Positions 25,241 through 34,348 are shown, counted from the first letter of the stretch. The stretch: 64,000 nt of DNA from Acidaminobacter sp. JC074 (GCF_022496765.1 NZ_VANV01000008.1:62001-126000); one strand, 5' to 3'. The notes: a model not told the origin generated them from the sequence alone. A program made the numbers and translations.

Positions 25241-26635
25241 CTATATTTCTTCGATTAATCTTTCTATTTCTTCTACACAAACATCTATATCTTCATAGGT
25301 GGTTTTATAGGAGCATAGACTGATACGCATGATATCTTTGTTCATCCATTTAGCACCACCTAACCACATGACACCGGACTTTTGAATGGCATCAATAAGC
25401 TTTAAGGTAGCTTCATTAGATTGATACCTTGCAATAATTTGATTAAAGTGAATATGATTTAGTATCTCAAAGCCGATTTGACTGAGTTTATTGGCAAAGT
25501 ATCCAGCCTTTATATGCATTTCATAAACCATTTCACCAATGCCTTGTTTGCCTAAACCTTTTAGGGTAGACCATAAGTCAATGGCTCTAGCTCTTCTTGA
25601 CATTTCAGGGCTATACATCATGCCATCTCGGTCCTTACTTTTTATGATGTAAGATCCAGACATCTGCATAGATTCTACAAAAGACCTTTCATGACGGCAT
25701 ATAACAATGCCATTGTCATAGGGTGCGTTAAGTGTTTTATGACCATCTACCGACCATGAATCTGCAAGTTCAATGGCTTTAGTAGAATCAGCAAATCTTT
25801 CATCTGCCATTGCCCATAAGCCAAAAGCACCATCAACATGGATCCATGCCCCTGTATTCTTTGCCTTTTCAAAAATCTTTTCCATAGGATCAAATGCCCC
25901 TGAAGAGACGTGACCTGCTTGGGCAATAATCAGCGTTAAATCGTCAATATCCTCTAAAAGTTCGGCTTGCATGCGTCCTTGATCATCTGCAGGAATTGTC
26001 CTTACCATATCTGACCCAAGTCCAGCAAGAGAGAGGGCCTTGTAAACAGTAGAATGAGCACCTGCACCGACAATCACTTTAATTCTTGGTAGTTCATTTA
26101 AACCTTGTCTAATAGGGTCATATCCTTTTTTACTGAGAAGATAGTTTCTTGCCGCACATATACCAACCAGTGTAGCTGTTGAAGAGCCACTAACATAACC
26201 TACTCGAGATTGGTCAGGCAGGCCAAGTAAATCAAGAAGCCATTTTTCGACAATAGACTCTATTTTAGATGCAATTGGAGATAAGACAAACATAGCAGGA
26301 TTTTGATCCCAGGTATCTGCTAACCATTTTGTTGGCAGTGAAGATGGAATAATGGAACCGCATACAAAGCCAAAGTATCTGCCACCTGTTTGAGCGACTG
26401 TTGCAGGTGAGCCGTATTTGTTCAGTAGCTTTAAAATCTCCATTGGTTCCTCTGGATTGTCATTAAGTGGTGTATCTAGGATATTTAAATCAGCAATGGC
26501 ATGTTCAGTAGGATAGACCCGTCTATCCGTAATAGATTCGTGGTAGACTTGTGCATATATCTTAGCTTGTTCTAATGTTTCAGAGATATCTTGTTTTCGT
26601 ATTTTATCCATAATAGGACTGATATATTTTTCCAT
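25241..26635 (-). CDS. PLP-dependent decarboxylase (group II, glutamate/aromatic amino acid type)
   Basis: 464 residues. The PLP lysine lies in SVDGHKTLNAPYDNG, with the upstream aspartate in WIHVDGAFGLWA and the phosphate-binding SGSSTATLVG. These are the group II decarboxylase features, shared with glutamate, tyrosine and DOPA decarboxylases and some aminotransferase-like lyases. The ATG at 26635 has AAGGAAGG upstream; the longer open frame runs into the divergent promoter region and lacks a site. It is divergent from a MocR regulator, a family that often controls PLP enzymes. Confidence 0.82.
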   Translation of the reverse strand: MEKYISPIMDKIRKQDISETLEQAKIYAQVYHESITDRRVYPTEHAIADLNILDTPLNDNPEEPMEILKLLNKYGSPATVAQTGGRYFGFVCGSIIPSSLPTKWLADTWDQNPAMFVLSPIASKIESIVEKWLLDLLGLPDQSRVGYVSGSSTATLVGICAARNYLLSKKGYDPIRQGLNELPRIKVIVGAGAHSTVYKALSLAGLGSDMVRTIPADDQGRMQAELLEDIDDLTLIIAQAGHVSSGAFDPMEKIFEKAKNTGAWIHVDGAFGLWAMADERFADSTKAIELADSWSVDGHKTLNAPYDNGIVICRHERSFVESMQMSGSYIIKSKDRDGMMYSPEMSRRARAIDLWSTLKGLGKQGIGEMVYEMHIKAGYFANKLSQIGFEILNHIHFNQIIARYQSNEATLKLIDAIQKSGVMWLGGAKWMNKDIMRISLCSYKTTYEDIDVCVEEIERLIEEI

Positions 26636-26684
26636 AGTGCCTTCCTTTCTGTTTATCTTAAGTCTATAATGAAAATATGAGTGG

Positions 26685-26712
26685 TACAATAGTTGTATTG
26701 TATGGCATACAA
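26685..26712. promoter_or_regulatory. Double inverted repeat operator between divergent genes
   Basis: TACAATA and TATTGTA form a 7-bp inverted repeat with a GTTG spacer (26685-26702). It overlaps a second one, TTGTATG-G-CATACAA (26698-26712). Together they also give direct TACAA repeats. The site lies between the MocR gene and the decarboxylase gene, where a MocR autoregulatory site is expected. Confidence 0.5.
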
Positions 26713-26722
26713 AGGAGAGAAA

Positions 26723-28111
26723 ATGGTTGAGTATTATGGTCATCAAATAGAATGGCTACCAAGAATCGATAAAAGTCAGAAGGGCCTTTATAGACAGATT
26801 GCTGAGAGCATAAAAGAGGATATTGAAAAAGGATTACTTAAAACTGGAGACAAATTACCGCCACAAAGATTGATTGCAGATTACTTTGAAATTAATCTTT
26901 CTACGGTTACTAAAGCTTATAAGTACTGTGAAAGCAAAGGCATAATCCATGGAGTAGTTGGAAAGGGGACCTTTGTCAGCAACTCATCAGGGATTCCTTC
27001 CTATATTTTTGAAGGCCATGAATCATGCCAGCATGATCTTGGTATGCTTCATCCCTTATACTGTACAAATGACAGATTGATAGATGATATCAATCAGCTG
27101 ATGCCTCATTTTGATAGGGCTTATATGTATCAGTATGCCAATGTTTCGGGTGGGCTTAAACATAGATACATTGCTGCTAAATGGTTAAGTAAGTTAAAAA
27201 TTGAAGCTATCCCTGAAAAAATCGTTATAACATCTGGAGCACAGAATGCACTTTTTGTTGTCTTAATGGCTGAGTTTAACAGAGGGGACTATCTTATTGT
27301 AGACCACATGACCTATGTAGGTGTCTTAAGTACTTGTAAACAACTGGGCATTCATTTACTTGCTGTAGAAAGCGATGAAGAAGGTATAAGGATGGATACT
27401 ATTCAGGACTTATTGCCTAAATATCCTGTAAAAGGCATCTATTTAATTCCAGATTGTCATAATCCAACTACACGGGTTATGACCTTAAAAAGAAGAAGAG
27501 AACTTGCAGATGTTATATTAGAACATCAACTGGTCTGCATAGAAGACAGTGAGTTTAGGTTTTCAACAGATTTATCATTGCCAACTCTATACCAGCTTGC
27601 AGGTGACTTTACTTATCATATTAATAGTTTGTCTAAACTTTTAAACCCTGGATTTAGAATTGCCTACTTGCTCATGCCTAAAAAGGCTGATATTCATCAA
27701 ATAGAGCTTACAATGTCTAATGTTATCTTTATGGCTTCATCCATTACAACAGAGATGATTGCCTCTCTTCAGTCTTCTGAAAAACTAGATGAGATATTAG
27801 AAATCAGATTAGATGAATTAAAAAACAGAAATCGGATATTTGATGAAGTGTTTGAAATCACCAACAAAGAGGACAAGTGTTTTATGTATCGTTATATAAA
27901 TTTAAATGACTTAGGTGAATTTGATATAGAAGGCTACCTGTTGAAAAAAGATATCAAAGTGTTTGCATCTGAGCGATTTATTGCAAGTGAGTCAAACCAT
28001 AAAAAGGGCATAAGGATTTCCTTATCGAACTCTAATAATATAGAAGAGCTTAAGAAGTCACTGGAACACCTTAAAGAGTGTTTAGATGACTTTGGTAAAA
28101 CGTATAAATGA
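26723..28111 (+). CDS. MocR-type GntR/aminotransferase fusion regulator
   Basis: 462 residues. A winged helix-turn-helix of the GntR family covers about 18-85 (YRQIAESIKEDIEKG, PPQRLIADYFEINLSTVTKA, GVVGKGTFV), and the rest is an aspartate-aminotransferase-like domain with the PLP lysine context SLSKLLNPGFRIAY near residue 305. By family, PLP or a PLP-amine adduct modulates DNA binding. It is divergent from the decarboxylase gene and the intergenic operator-like repeats, so that operon is its probable target. ATG at 26723 follows AAAGGAG. Confidence 0.88.
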   Translation: MVEYYGHQIEWLPRIDKSQKGLYRQIAESIKEDIEKGLLKTGDKLPPQRLIADYFEINLSTVTKAYKYCESKGIIHGVVGKGTFVSNSSGIPSYIFEGHESCQHDLGMLHPLYCTNDRLIDDINQLMPHFDRAYMYQYANVSGGLKHRYIAAKWLSKLKIEAIPEKIVITSGAQNALFVVLMAEFNRGDYLIVDHMTYVGVLSTCKQLGIHLLAVESDEEGIRMDTIQDLLPKYPVKGIYLIPDCHNPTTRVMTLKRRRELADVILEHQLVCIEDSEFRFSTDLSLPTLYQLAGDFTYHINSLSKLLNPGFRIAYLLMPKKADIHQIELTMSNVIFMASSITTEMIASLQSSEKLDEILEIRLDELKNRNRIFDEVFEITNKEDKCFMYRYINLNDLGEFDIEGYLLKKDIKVFASERFIASESNHKKGIRISLSNSNNIEELKKSLEHLKECLDDFGKTYK

Positions 28112-28143
28112 GTTATACAGTGCAAATGATGAAAGGATAAATT

Positions 28144-29121
28144 ATGAGTCGTACAACGCAATCAATTAAAATGCTTGGTTATCTACAAGCTCACAAACAT
28201 GAATACAAAAGTTTATTAGAGATCAGTGAATTTCTAGAAGAAAAAACGACTAGGAATGTGCGCAATTATAAAAATGAAATTCATGATGCAGGTTATAGTA
28301 TACTATCTAAAAAAAATACAGGCGGTGGTTATAAACTCGAGTCAGATTGCACCCTTTATCAACCTAATCTAACCAAGGATGAAAAACTTGCCCTTTATGA
28401 TCTTCATAAAATCGTTAATTTAGATAAGGCAAATGTAGGATCGAAAGATACTTTTTCTGCTTTAACTAAAATAATTGCAAGCTTTGACAAAGAAGAGCTA
28501 GAATCTAACTTAGATGTGATTCAAACACATTCAGAAATGAAATCCAGTGTTGAGTTAAATGATTTTTATACAAAACTGCGTCTTGCTGTTGTATATGGAT
28601 ATAAAATAGAGGCTAAGTATAGGTCAATAAAAAATAATCACTTAAAAGATGATGAGCTTTCTAAAAAAATGATTAATCCCTATGATTTGGTTAGAGTAGA
28701 TGGCAACTGGTACTGTGTAACCTTTAGCAATAAGCTTCATATGACGATAGCTTATAAACTCAATCGTTTTGTAGAAATTGAAGTTACAAATGAAACTTTC
28801 TGGCGAGATCCAAAGTATAATCTTTCTAGTGTCATTGACGAGTTGGGATTGATAGATGACAAACAGATGCAAGCCAGAGTAAAACTTGAGTTGAAAAATG
28901 AAGCCATACAAGGGATTACAGAAAATCCAGTTGGTATCGTTCATAGAATGGAACCTATGGGAGACCGTTTAATATATGAAGCCGATATTCGAGGTGATTA
29001 CAAGATACAAGAACTCTGTTTAAAATATGGTCCAGATTGTACTGTGCTTGGACCAAAGAAAGTCAAAGATAGGATGGATCATTTAATTAAAGAGATGTAT
29101 AAGAAGATATCAACTGATTAG
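28144..29121 (+). CDS. WYL-domain transcription regulator
   Basis: 325 residues. An N-terminal helix-turn-helix segment (about 1-75) leads to a WYL domain: INPYDLVRVDGNWYCVTF near 180, where the Trp-Tyr pair is seen, and a C-terminal CTVLGPKKVKDRM typical of the WYL C-terminal extension. WYL domains bind nucleic acid or nucleotides and gate DNA binding. Target unknown; the boxA operon downstream is a candidate because its promoter carries an inverted repeat. The start follows AAAGGA 32 nt after the MocR gene. Confidence 0.82.
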   Translation: MSRTTQSIKMLGYLQAHKHEYKSLLEISEFLEEKTTRNVRNYKNEIHDAGYSILSKKNTGGGYKLESDCTLYQPNLTKDEKLALYDLHKIVNLDKANVGSKDTFSALTKIIASFDKEELESNLDVIQTHSEMKSSVELNDFYTKLRLAVVYGYKIEAKYRSIKNNHLKDDELSKKMINPYDLVRVDGNWYCVTFSNKLHMTIAYKLNRFVEIEVTNETFWRDPKYNLSSVIDELGLIDDKQMQARVKLELKNEAIQGITENPVGIVHRMEPMGDRLIYEADIRGDYKIQELCLKYGPDCTVLGPKKVKDRMDHLIKEMYKKISTD

Positions 29122-29134
29122 TTGATATTTTTTT
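29107..29134 (+). terminator. Intrinsic terminator
   Basis: A 9-bp stem (29107-29115 with 29120-29128, loop GATT) followed by T7. The stop codon of the WYL regulator gene is inside the loop-stem junction. Confidence 0.85.
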
Positions 29135-29147
29135 ATTTCGAATAAAT

Positions 29148-29189
29148 AGTGACACGTATATGGTCACTGAGTTTGATACAGTATATATA
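29148..29189 (+). promoter_or_regulatory. Operator-like inverted repeat and -10 region of the AAA/SLH/MotA-like/DnaA-like operon
   Basis: AGTGAC and GTCACT form a 6-bp inverted repeat with a 9-nt spacer (29148-29168). A TATATA box (29184-29189) lies 17 nt after TGGTCA in the second arm, so the repeat would overlap a weak -35. Promoter assignment is tentative. Confidence 0.4.
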
Positions 29190-29193
29190 AACT

Positions 29194-29208
29194 TGTTCTT
29201 TGAAAACT
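29194..29208 (+). promoter_or_regulatory. rRNA-type boxA antitermination sequence
   Basis: TGTTCTTTGAAAACT is identical to the boxA core that I know from Firmicutes rRNA leaders and spacers. It lies about 33 nt before the AAA+ ATPase gene. If functional it would recruit NusB/NusE-type antitermination factors to the 5-kb operon. Confidence 0.5.
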
Positions 29209-29240
29209 AAATAAATCGGCGAATAAATAAAGGAGGTCAA

Positions 29241-30881
29241 ATGTATTATAGAGTAAATGTAGGTATTGAAAGACTTTATTTTGATTATTTGGAGTTTATC
29301 CGTGATGATGATTTTTACATTATGTATGTTTTTAATAGTTTTAAGTCTACTGAGATTAAAAGGGGAGAGTTACTAAGTATTTCACCTAGAGGATCAATTG
29401 AGATGATTGTAAAGACTAGTAATCCTATCGAGGAATCTGCTGTTAGTGAAATGGTAAGAAAAACCTTATCAACATTACAGGGCAGAAAAAAGAAGAATGA
29501 TATTTTAAGAAATCATGAATCGATTAGACAAATAAGTATGAAGCCTATAAAAAAAAGTGAGGCTGCCTATGTGATCAAAGAAAACCATTACAATAGGTTG
29601 AGACGATTAGAATCAGATTTAAGACATCCCCATTTAAGATATTACAGATTGATACGTTCTATGCTGAAAAGACTTGGCCCAGATCATCTTTTAAAAGTAC
29701 TACCAACTTTTTCGATAGTGATGAAAAAGGACAACATGTCTGATTATTTTAAGAAAGCTTTGTTCTACTTGTTTGTAAAGAATTATTTCACCAAACATCG
29801 TTTAATCTTTAAACACAACTTGAATAGATTTGATGCAGAAATAATGATTTTTAAAAACTATGATGTTGGTAAGATTCTTATAATTGATAAGGAAAATGAT
29901 TTTTTTGACAGGCATAAGGTTAAAGACCTTTTTAAAGTGAACAATCGTCATGCCTATATACTTGAGACTGATGATGTAAAAGATATAGAGAATGAGGATT
30001 TTCATTTTAGAATAAGCCAGAAAAAAGATGCTGTGACTCAGGTTCTTGAAAAACATGTTATTGATGAAACCATGAAAGAACTTAATCAAATGATTGGTCT
30101 AAATAAGATGAAGGAGACTGTAAAAAGAATTCTTGTCCATCAATATGTCAACCAAATTCACCATGATTCTGGTGAATCTATTTCAAATCACTTCGCTTTT
30201 ATGGGTGGACCAGGTACAGGTAAGACAACAGTAGCAAGGCTCTTATCCTCTTATTTTTACAAGCTAGGACTTTTATCAAAAGGTCATACTGTAGAGGTGG
30301 ACAGGGGACAACTGGTTGGTGGCTATGTTGGTCAAACAGCCCTTAAGACCAGTAATATATTAAAGAAGTCTCAAGGCGGTGTGCTTTTTATAGATGAAGC
30401 CTACAGTTTGTATGGTGAAGGAAGAGATTATGGTATTGAAGCCATTAATACAATTACCAAACATATGGAAGATCATCGACATGACTTTGTTACAATCTTT
30501 GCAGGTTATAAAAAGCCCATGGAAAAAATGATGACCATGAACGAAGGACTGAAAGGTCGTATCAACCACCATATCATTTTTGATGCCTATTCATCACATG
30601 AAATGTGTTTGATATTTGAATCCATGTGTGATAAAGAAGGTTTTAAATATGAAGAGAGCCTAGTAGAAAACTTACATGATTATTTTGAAACGCTAGAAGA
30701 TACCATGAAAAATGGTCGTCATGTAAGACAAATCTTTGAGTCGGTTAAGGAGACATATGCTTATAGGATTTATGAGACAAATGATACAAAATCAATTAAA
30801 AACTTAAAAGTAAAAGATTTTATTAAACCCTATCATGAAAAAGCTCATGATAAAGTCATTGGATTTAGGAGGTCAGTATGA
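29241..30881 (+). CDS. CbxX/SpoVK-like AAA+ ATPase
   Basis: 546 residues. The first 290 residues are not recognised and contain many basic and hydrophobic segments. From about 290 a complete AAA+ module of the CbxX/CfqX/SpoVK family follows: Walker A GGPGTGKTT near 323, the pore-loop-like VGGYVGQT, Walker B GVLFIDEAYSL near 380, sensor region TIFAGYKKPMEKM, and an arginine-finger-type GLKGRINHHI. Such ATPases remodel other proteins. AAAGGAGGT precedes the ATG, and the stop overlaps the next start by 4 nt, so the ATPase and the surface protein are coupled. Confidence 0.85.
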   Translation: MYYRVNVGIERLYFDYLEFIRDDDFYIMYVFNSFKSTEIKRGELLSISPRGSIEMIVKTSNPIEESAVSEMVRKTLSTLQGRKKKNDILRNHESIRQISMKPIKKSEAAYVIKENHYNRLRRLESDLRHPHLRYYRLIRSMLKRLGPDHLLKVLPTFSIVMKKDNMSDYFKKALFYLFVKNYFTKHRLIFKHNLNRFDAEIMIFKNYDVGKILIIDKENDFFDRHKVKDLFKVNNRHAYILETDDVKDIENEDFHFRISQKKDAVTQVLEKHVIDETMKELNQMIGLNKMKETVKRILVHQYVNQIHHDSGESISNHFAFMGGPGTGKTTVARLLSSYFYKLGLLSKGHTVEVDRGQLVGGYVGQTALKTSNILKKSQGGVLFIDEAYSLYGEGRDYGIEAINTITKHMEDHRHDFVTIFAGYKKPMEKMMTMNEGLKGRINHHIIFDAYSSHEMCLIFESMCDKEGFKYEESLVENLHDYFETLEDTMKNGRHVRQIFESVKETYAYRIYETNDTKSIKNLKVKDFIKPYHEKAHDKVIGFRRSV

Positions 30882-32761
30882 AGAAGATAATTTGTATACT
30901 TGTAATGCTTATGATGGTGTCTTTTGTATATGCAGAGGATACAGGCTTTGTTGATTTATCAGAAGAACACTGGGCTTATGATGAAATCAAACTGCTAAAG
31001 GAAATGCAAGTCTTATCAGGGTATGAAAGTAGAGAGTTTAAGCCCGATGAACATGTGACACGTGAGGAGTTCGCAGTTATGTTAAGTAAAGTGTTTGGTT
31101 TATCTAGTGACAGTTACTTGCCAACGTTTTCTGATGTAACGCCAGACAGGTGGTCTTTTGACTATATAGAAGCTTCAAAAGATTATTTAACAGGTTATTA
31201 TCCATATGGAGGTAAGCCTTTTTACCAGCCAGGTATCTATACAAGCAGGGAGGATGTAACGGTTGCATTAATTAGAGCCTTAAACTTAGATAACGAGACT
31301 AATGTATCTTTAGCTTTTACTGATACAGATGAAATATCTAGAAATATGAGACCTTATATTGCAACTGCAGTTAATGAGCATTTGATATCTGGCTATGAAG
31401 ATAATACTTTTAGACCGCAAAATCCTATTACAAGAGCTGAAATTGCCATACTGCTTCATAAAGCTTTAAAGCAGTCCAATTTCTCACAGAAGTTTGTATT
31501 AGAAGTTGAACTGCCAAAAGAAACACCATTTGACAAAGTTGTTGTGGTTGGTAAAACACATCCAGATGCTGACGTAAGTGTAAACGGTTATTCTGTAACC
31601 AATAACAAGGGGACTTTTTCAGGAATCTATCATTTTGATCATGGAGAGGGAGACTATGATATAGAAATCATCTCTAAGATGCCGGATGGTCGTATCAAAA
31701 AAGACCTTAGACAAGTGACTTATAAACTACCTGAAGGATACTTTGATATTGTTTTAGATGAACGTTCAGAAACGGATGAAATATATGCCAGAGGGTCTAT
31801 ATTCAACTTTAATTATGAACATTCGATTTACATTAATAATGAATCTGTCTACATAAAAGGTGATGGTAATTGGGATAAGAAGTTAAAGCTTGAAGTGGGT
31901 GAAAACAGTTTTAGTTTTGAAATGGTTGACCCTTTTGGTGTTAGACATAAAAAGGGAAAAATCGTTACCTTTAACCCGACTGGACCAGAGATATCTATTT
32001 ATAATGTATTTGACCAAACCACACAGAAGAAGTTTACCTTGTCAGGTATGGTAAAAGATAAACTTGATAATGGTGTCAAACTTTACATCAATCAAAAACC
32101 TGTAAGTGTATCAGGAGGACACTTCTCTAAGATTTATGAGCTTAAAGAGGGAGATAATGAATTTCATCTGACAGCTGTTAACAAATATGGTGTCCAGTCT
32201 GAGGAATCCTTTACTGTAGACTATCAACTTTCTAGTACTGAGATTCTTGACTTGACTTATCCATCTTCTACAAGTAAGGATAGGATTTACTTGGAGTTTA
32301 CTTGTATCAATGAATCACAAGAAGATTTTTCGCTTTACTTAAATGGAGAATATCATAATCACCTGACAAGTTTCTCTGGTGATAGGTCTGAAAAAAAGTA
32401 TCAAATGAAGCTTGATCTAAAGCCAGGTGACAATACTTTTATAATAGAAGTTAATACAAACGGCAAGATTGAATCAAAAGAGATATCGATTGAGTACATG
32501 CCTCCTGTACCTAGTATAGAAATTCTAAGTGTTGACGAAGAAACCTACTATGTCAGTGTTCAAACAAGTGATGATTTAAATGCCTTTTTAAATGGTGAGA
32601 AAATACAGCAAACAAGTCGCTCGTCTGTAAACGACGACTATTATCTGTACTATTACGCACTTGCCTTAAAAGATGATGAAAATACCTTTAGAGTGATGAA
32701 TGCACTGGGCTTAGAAGCAGAGATAAACTTAAGTAAGATAAAAGGAGAAGACCATGATTGA
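30878..32761 (+). CDS. SLH-domain surface protein with Ig-like repeats
   Basis: 627 residues. A signal peptide ends near residue 19 (VYA). Three S-layer-homology repeats follow: FVDLSEEHWAYDEIKLLKEM from 24, FSDVTPDRWSFDYIEASKDY from 84, and FTDTDEI...YIATAVNEHLISGYEDN to about 195. Each has the [FHW]xD...A...G motif order, anchoring the protein to cell-wall polymer. The remaining 430 residues are repeated beta-sandwich-like modules with recurring LYINQKPVSV/LYLNGEYHNH and GDNEF/GDNTF segments. It probably displays these modules on the surface. Coupled to the ATPase before it and overlapping the MotA-like gene after it by 8 nt. Confidence 0.88.
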   Translation: MKKIICILVMLMMVSFVYAEDTGFVDLSEEHWAYDEIKLLKEMQVLSGYESREFKPDEHVTREEFAVMLSKVFGLSSDSYLPTFSDVTPDRWSFDYIEASKDYLTGYYPYGGKPFYQPGIYTSREDVTVALIRALNLDNETNVSLAFTDTDEISRNMRPYIATAVNEHLISGYEDNTFRPQNPITRAEIAILLHKALKQSNFSQKFVLEVELPKETPFDKVVVVGKTHPDADVSVNGYSVTNNKGTFSGIYHFDHGEGDYDIEIISKMPDGRIKKDLRQVTYKLPEGYFDIVLDERSETDEIYARGSIFNFNYEHSIYINNESVYIKGDGNWDKKLKLEVGENSFSFEMVDPFGVRHKKGKIVTFNPTGPEISIYNVFDQTTQKKFTLSGMVKDKLDNGVKLYINQKPVSVSGGHFSKIYELKEGDNEFHLTAVNKYGVQSEESFTVDYQLSSTEILDLTYPSSTSKDRIYLEFTCINESQEDFSLYLNGEYHNHLTSFSGDRSEKKYQMKLDLKPGDNTFIIEVNTNGKIESKEISIEYMPPVPSIEILSVDEETYYVSVQTSDDLNAFLNGEKIQQTSRSSVNDDYYLYYYALALKDDENTFRVMNALGLEAEINLSKIKGEDHD

Positions 32762-33179
32762 TAAAATTATTAGAAAGATAAATGAGGCTGCAGATCTGGA
32801 TGTTTTAAATGAACTTGTCGTTGTCATTAATGTGATGATTAGCCTCCACGAAATAGGGAAAAATGAAGGACTATTAGCTTTAGAAGAAGCTCTTTATAAA
32901 CCAAATATCAAGTCTTTAGAGTGTTATGATTTTCTTGAGGAAGCTGTCATGATGATTGTAGATGGCTTTGATCCGATAGAGGTAGATGAATGCCTTCACT
33001 ATCTTATGCATTCCAGTGCTAAAGAAGAAGAAGATTATCTGATTTATCATATTATTAGTACAAGTGTCTTAAAAATCCAGAAGGGATGCAATACTCGTAT
33101 CTTAAAGAAGTCTTTAGTTTCACATATCAGTTTTGACAATAGAAAACTAGTTAGGAGCCCATTGTTTATAGAAAGGTAG
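32754..33179 (+). CDS. Soluble MotA-like protein lacking membrane segments
   Basis: 141 residues, no hydrophobic membrane helix. The segment NEGLLALEEALYKP matches REGLLALE of the flagellar stator MotA cytoplasmic domain, FLEEAVMMIVDGFDPIEV matches its gi-mvvDG-d region, and ILKIQKGCNTRILKKSL matches ILAIQxGxNPRILEEKL at the MotA C-terminus. The two membrane helices that normally stand between these blocks are absent. It is therefore not a stator. Whether it meets the flagellar switch is unknown. Assignment by motif reading only. Confidence 0.5.
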   Translation: MIDKIIRKINEAADLDVLNELVVVINVMISLHEIGKNEGLLALEEALYKPNIKSLECYDFLEEAVMMIVDGFDPIEVDECLHYLMHSSAKEEEDYLIYHIISTSVLKIQKGCNTRILKKSLVSHISFDNRKLVRSPLFIER

Positions 33180-33185
33180 AAAGTT

Positions 33186-34181
33186 ATGGATGAGGAACTA
33201 AAAAGCTTTAATAAAGTCAAAGAGAACCTAAGCGTATTCATGTCCTATTTAGAGTATAAATTATGTATAGAAACTATTAGACCATTTCTTTTTGAAGGAA
33301 ACACACTCTACTTAGAGGTTAAAAATGAAGATCAAAAGGATATGTTACAAGATAGGTATTTTTCACTGATTAATGAGCAAATGATACAGGTTTATAACAA
33401 AGTCTATGACATCAAATACATTTTGGCCTTAAGCAGTAAACATAGTATAAGTCATCAGATGCTCAGGTTGTACGATCAACATAAATCTAATCCTAAGAAT
33501 AGTTTTCAAAACTTTATAGTAGGTGACTCTAATAAGTATGCGTTTGATGTTATAAGAAAGATTGGAGAAAATAAAGAACCTTTTGGCTATATAGTCTATC
33601 TATATGGAGACTCTGGTACAGGTAAAACTCATCTCTTAAATGCTTTAACAAGAGATTTAGAATCTGAAAAAGAAAAAGTTGTCTTGTTCCTGAATCTTGT
33701 AGATCTGATGAATGAAATAATATTGGGAGTTAAGAACGGACAGGATAAAACTGTTATGTCTCTATTGAATGGAGTAGATATCCTCTTAATTGATGATATT
33801 CACTTCATCAATGGTAAGGAACGCACTCAGCAAATATTAGTAGATTTGATAGACAAAATGATTAGAAATAATAAAGTAATAATTTTATCATCATCAATTG
33901 AGCTAAGTAATTTAAACATGCTGGATCAAAACCTGGAAAGCAGAATATTATCAAGTGTCAGACTTCATTTGAACAAACAAGATGACAGTATAAAAATGAC
34001 CTACCTTTTGAAAAACTTTAATCTAAGCAAAGAATTTCAGAAAAGCTTTAGAGAAGAGATCGTAAAGAAAGATATTTCATTTATTAAAATAAAGGGCTTT
34101 GTGAATGAAATGAAGCTATTAGAGGTGACAAAAGAGAACTTAGTTTATAAATACTTTAAGTATAAGATTTGGGATATATGA
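33186..34181 (+). CDS. DnaA-like AAA+ ATPase without the DNA-binding domain
   Basis: 331 residues. The order follows DnaA: a short N-terminal domain, then SFQNFIVGDSNKYAFDVIRK, which matches the start of DnaA domain III, Walker A GDSGTGKTHLLNAL near 140, Walker B VDILLIDDIHFINGKERTQQ near 198, and a sensor-type SSSIELSNLNMLDQNLESRI. The protein ends about where domain IV, with its helix-turn-helix and the DHTTV signature, should begin. Hda is a known DnaA-like protein that also lacks domain IV, but Hda has no N-terminal domain and occurs in proteobacteria. Last gene of the boxA operon, 6 nt after the MotA-like gene. Confidence 0.75.
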   Translation: MDEELKSFNKVKENLSVFMSYLEYKLCIETIRPFLFEGNTLYLEVKNEDQKDMLQDRYFSLINEQMIQVYNKVYDIKYILALSSKHSISHQMLRLYDQHKSNPKNSFQNFIVGDSNKYAFDVIRKIGENKEPFGYIVYLYGDSGTGKTHLLNALTRDLESEKEKVVLFLNLVDLMNEIILGVKNGQDKTVMSLLNGVDILLIDDIHFINGKERTQQILVDLIDKMIRNNKVIILSSSIELSNLNMLDQNLESRILSSVRLHLNKQDDSIKMTYLLKNFNLSKEFQKSFREEIVKKDISFIKIKGFVNEMKLLEVTKENLVYKYFKYKIWDI

Positions 34182-34348
34182 TATTGTGCAGTTTGCACTA
34201 TAATGAATACGCTACCTTTAACTATAATAAAAGAGTAGCCTTATTATGGATGCTTTGTTTATTAGTTTAAAAGAATAGATTATAATAAAGTGATATAAAC
34301 TTTTAATAAGTAAATGGATTTGCAAACACTATTGATTTGGAGGATTTA

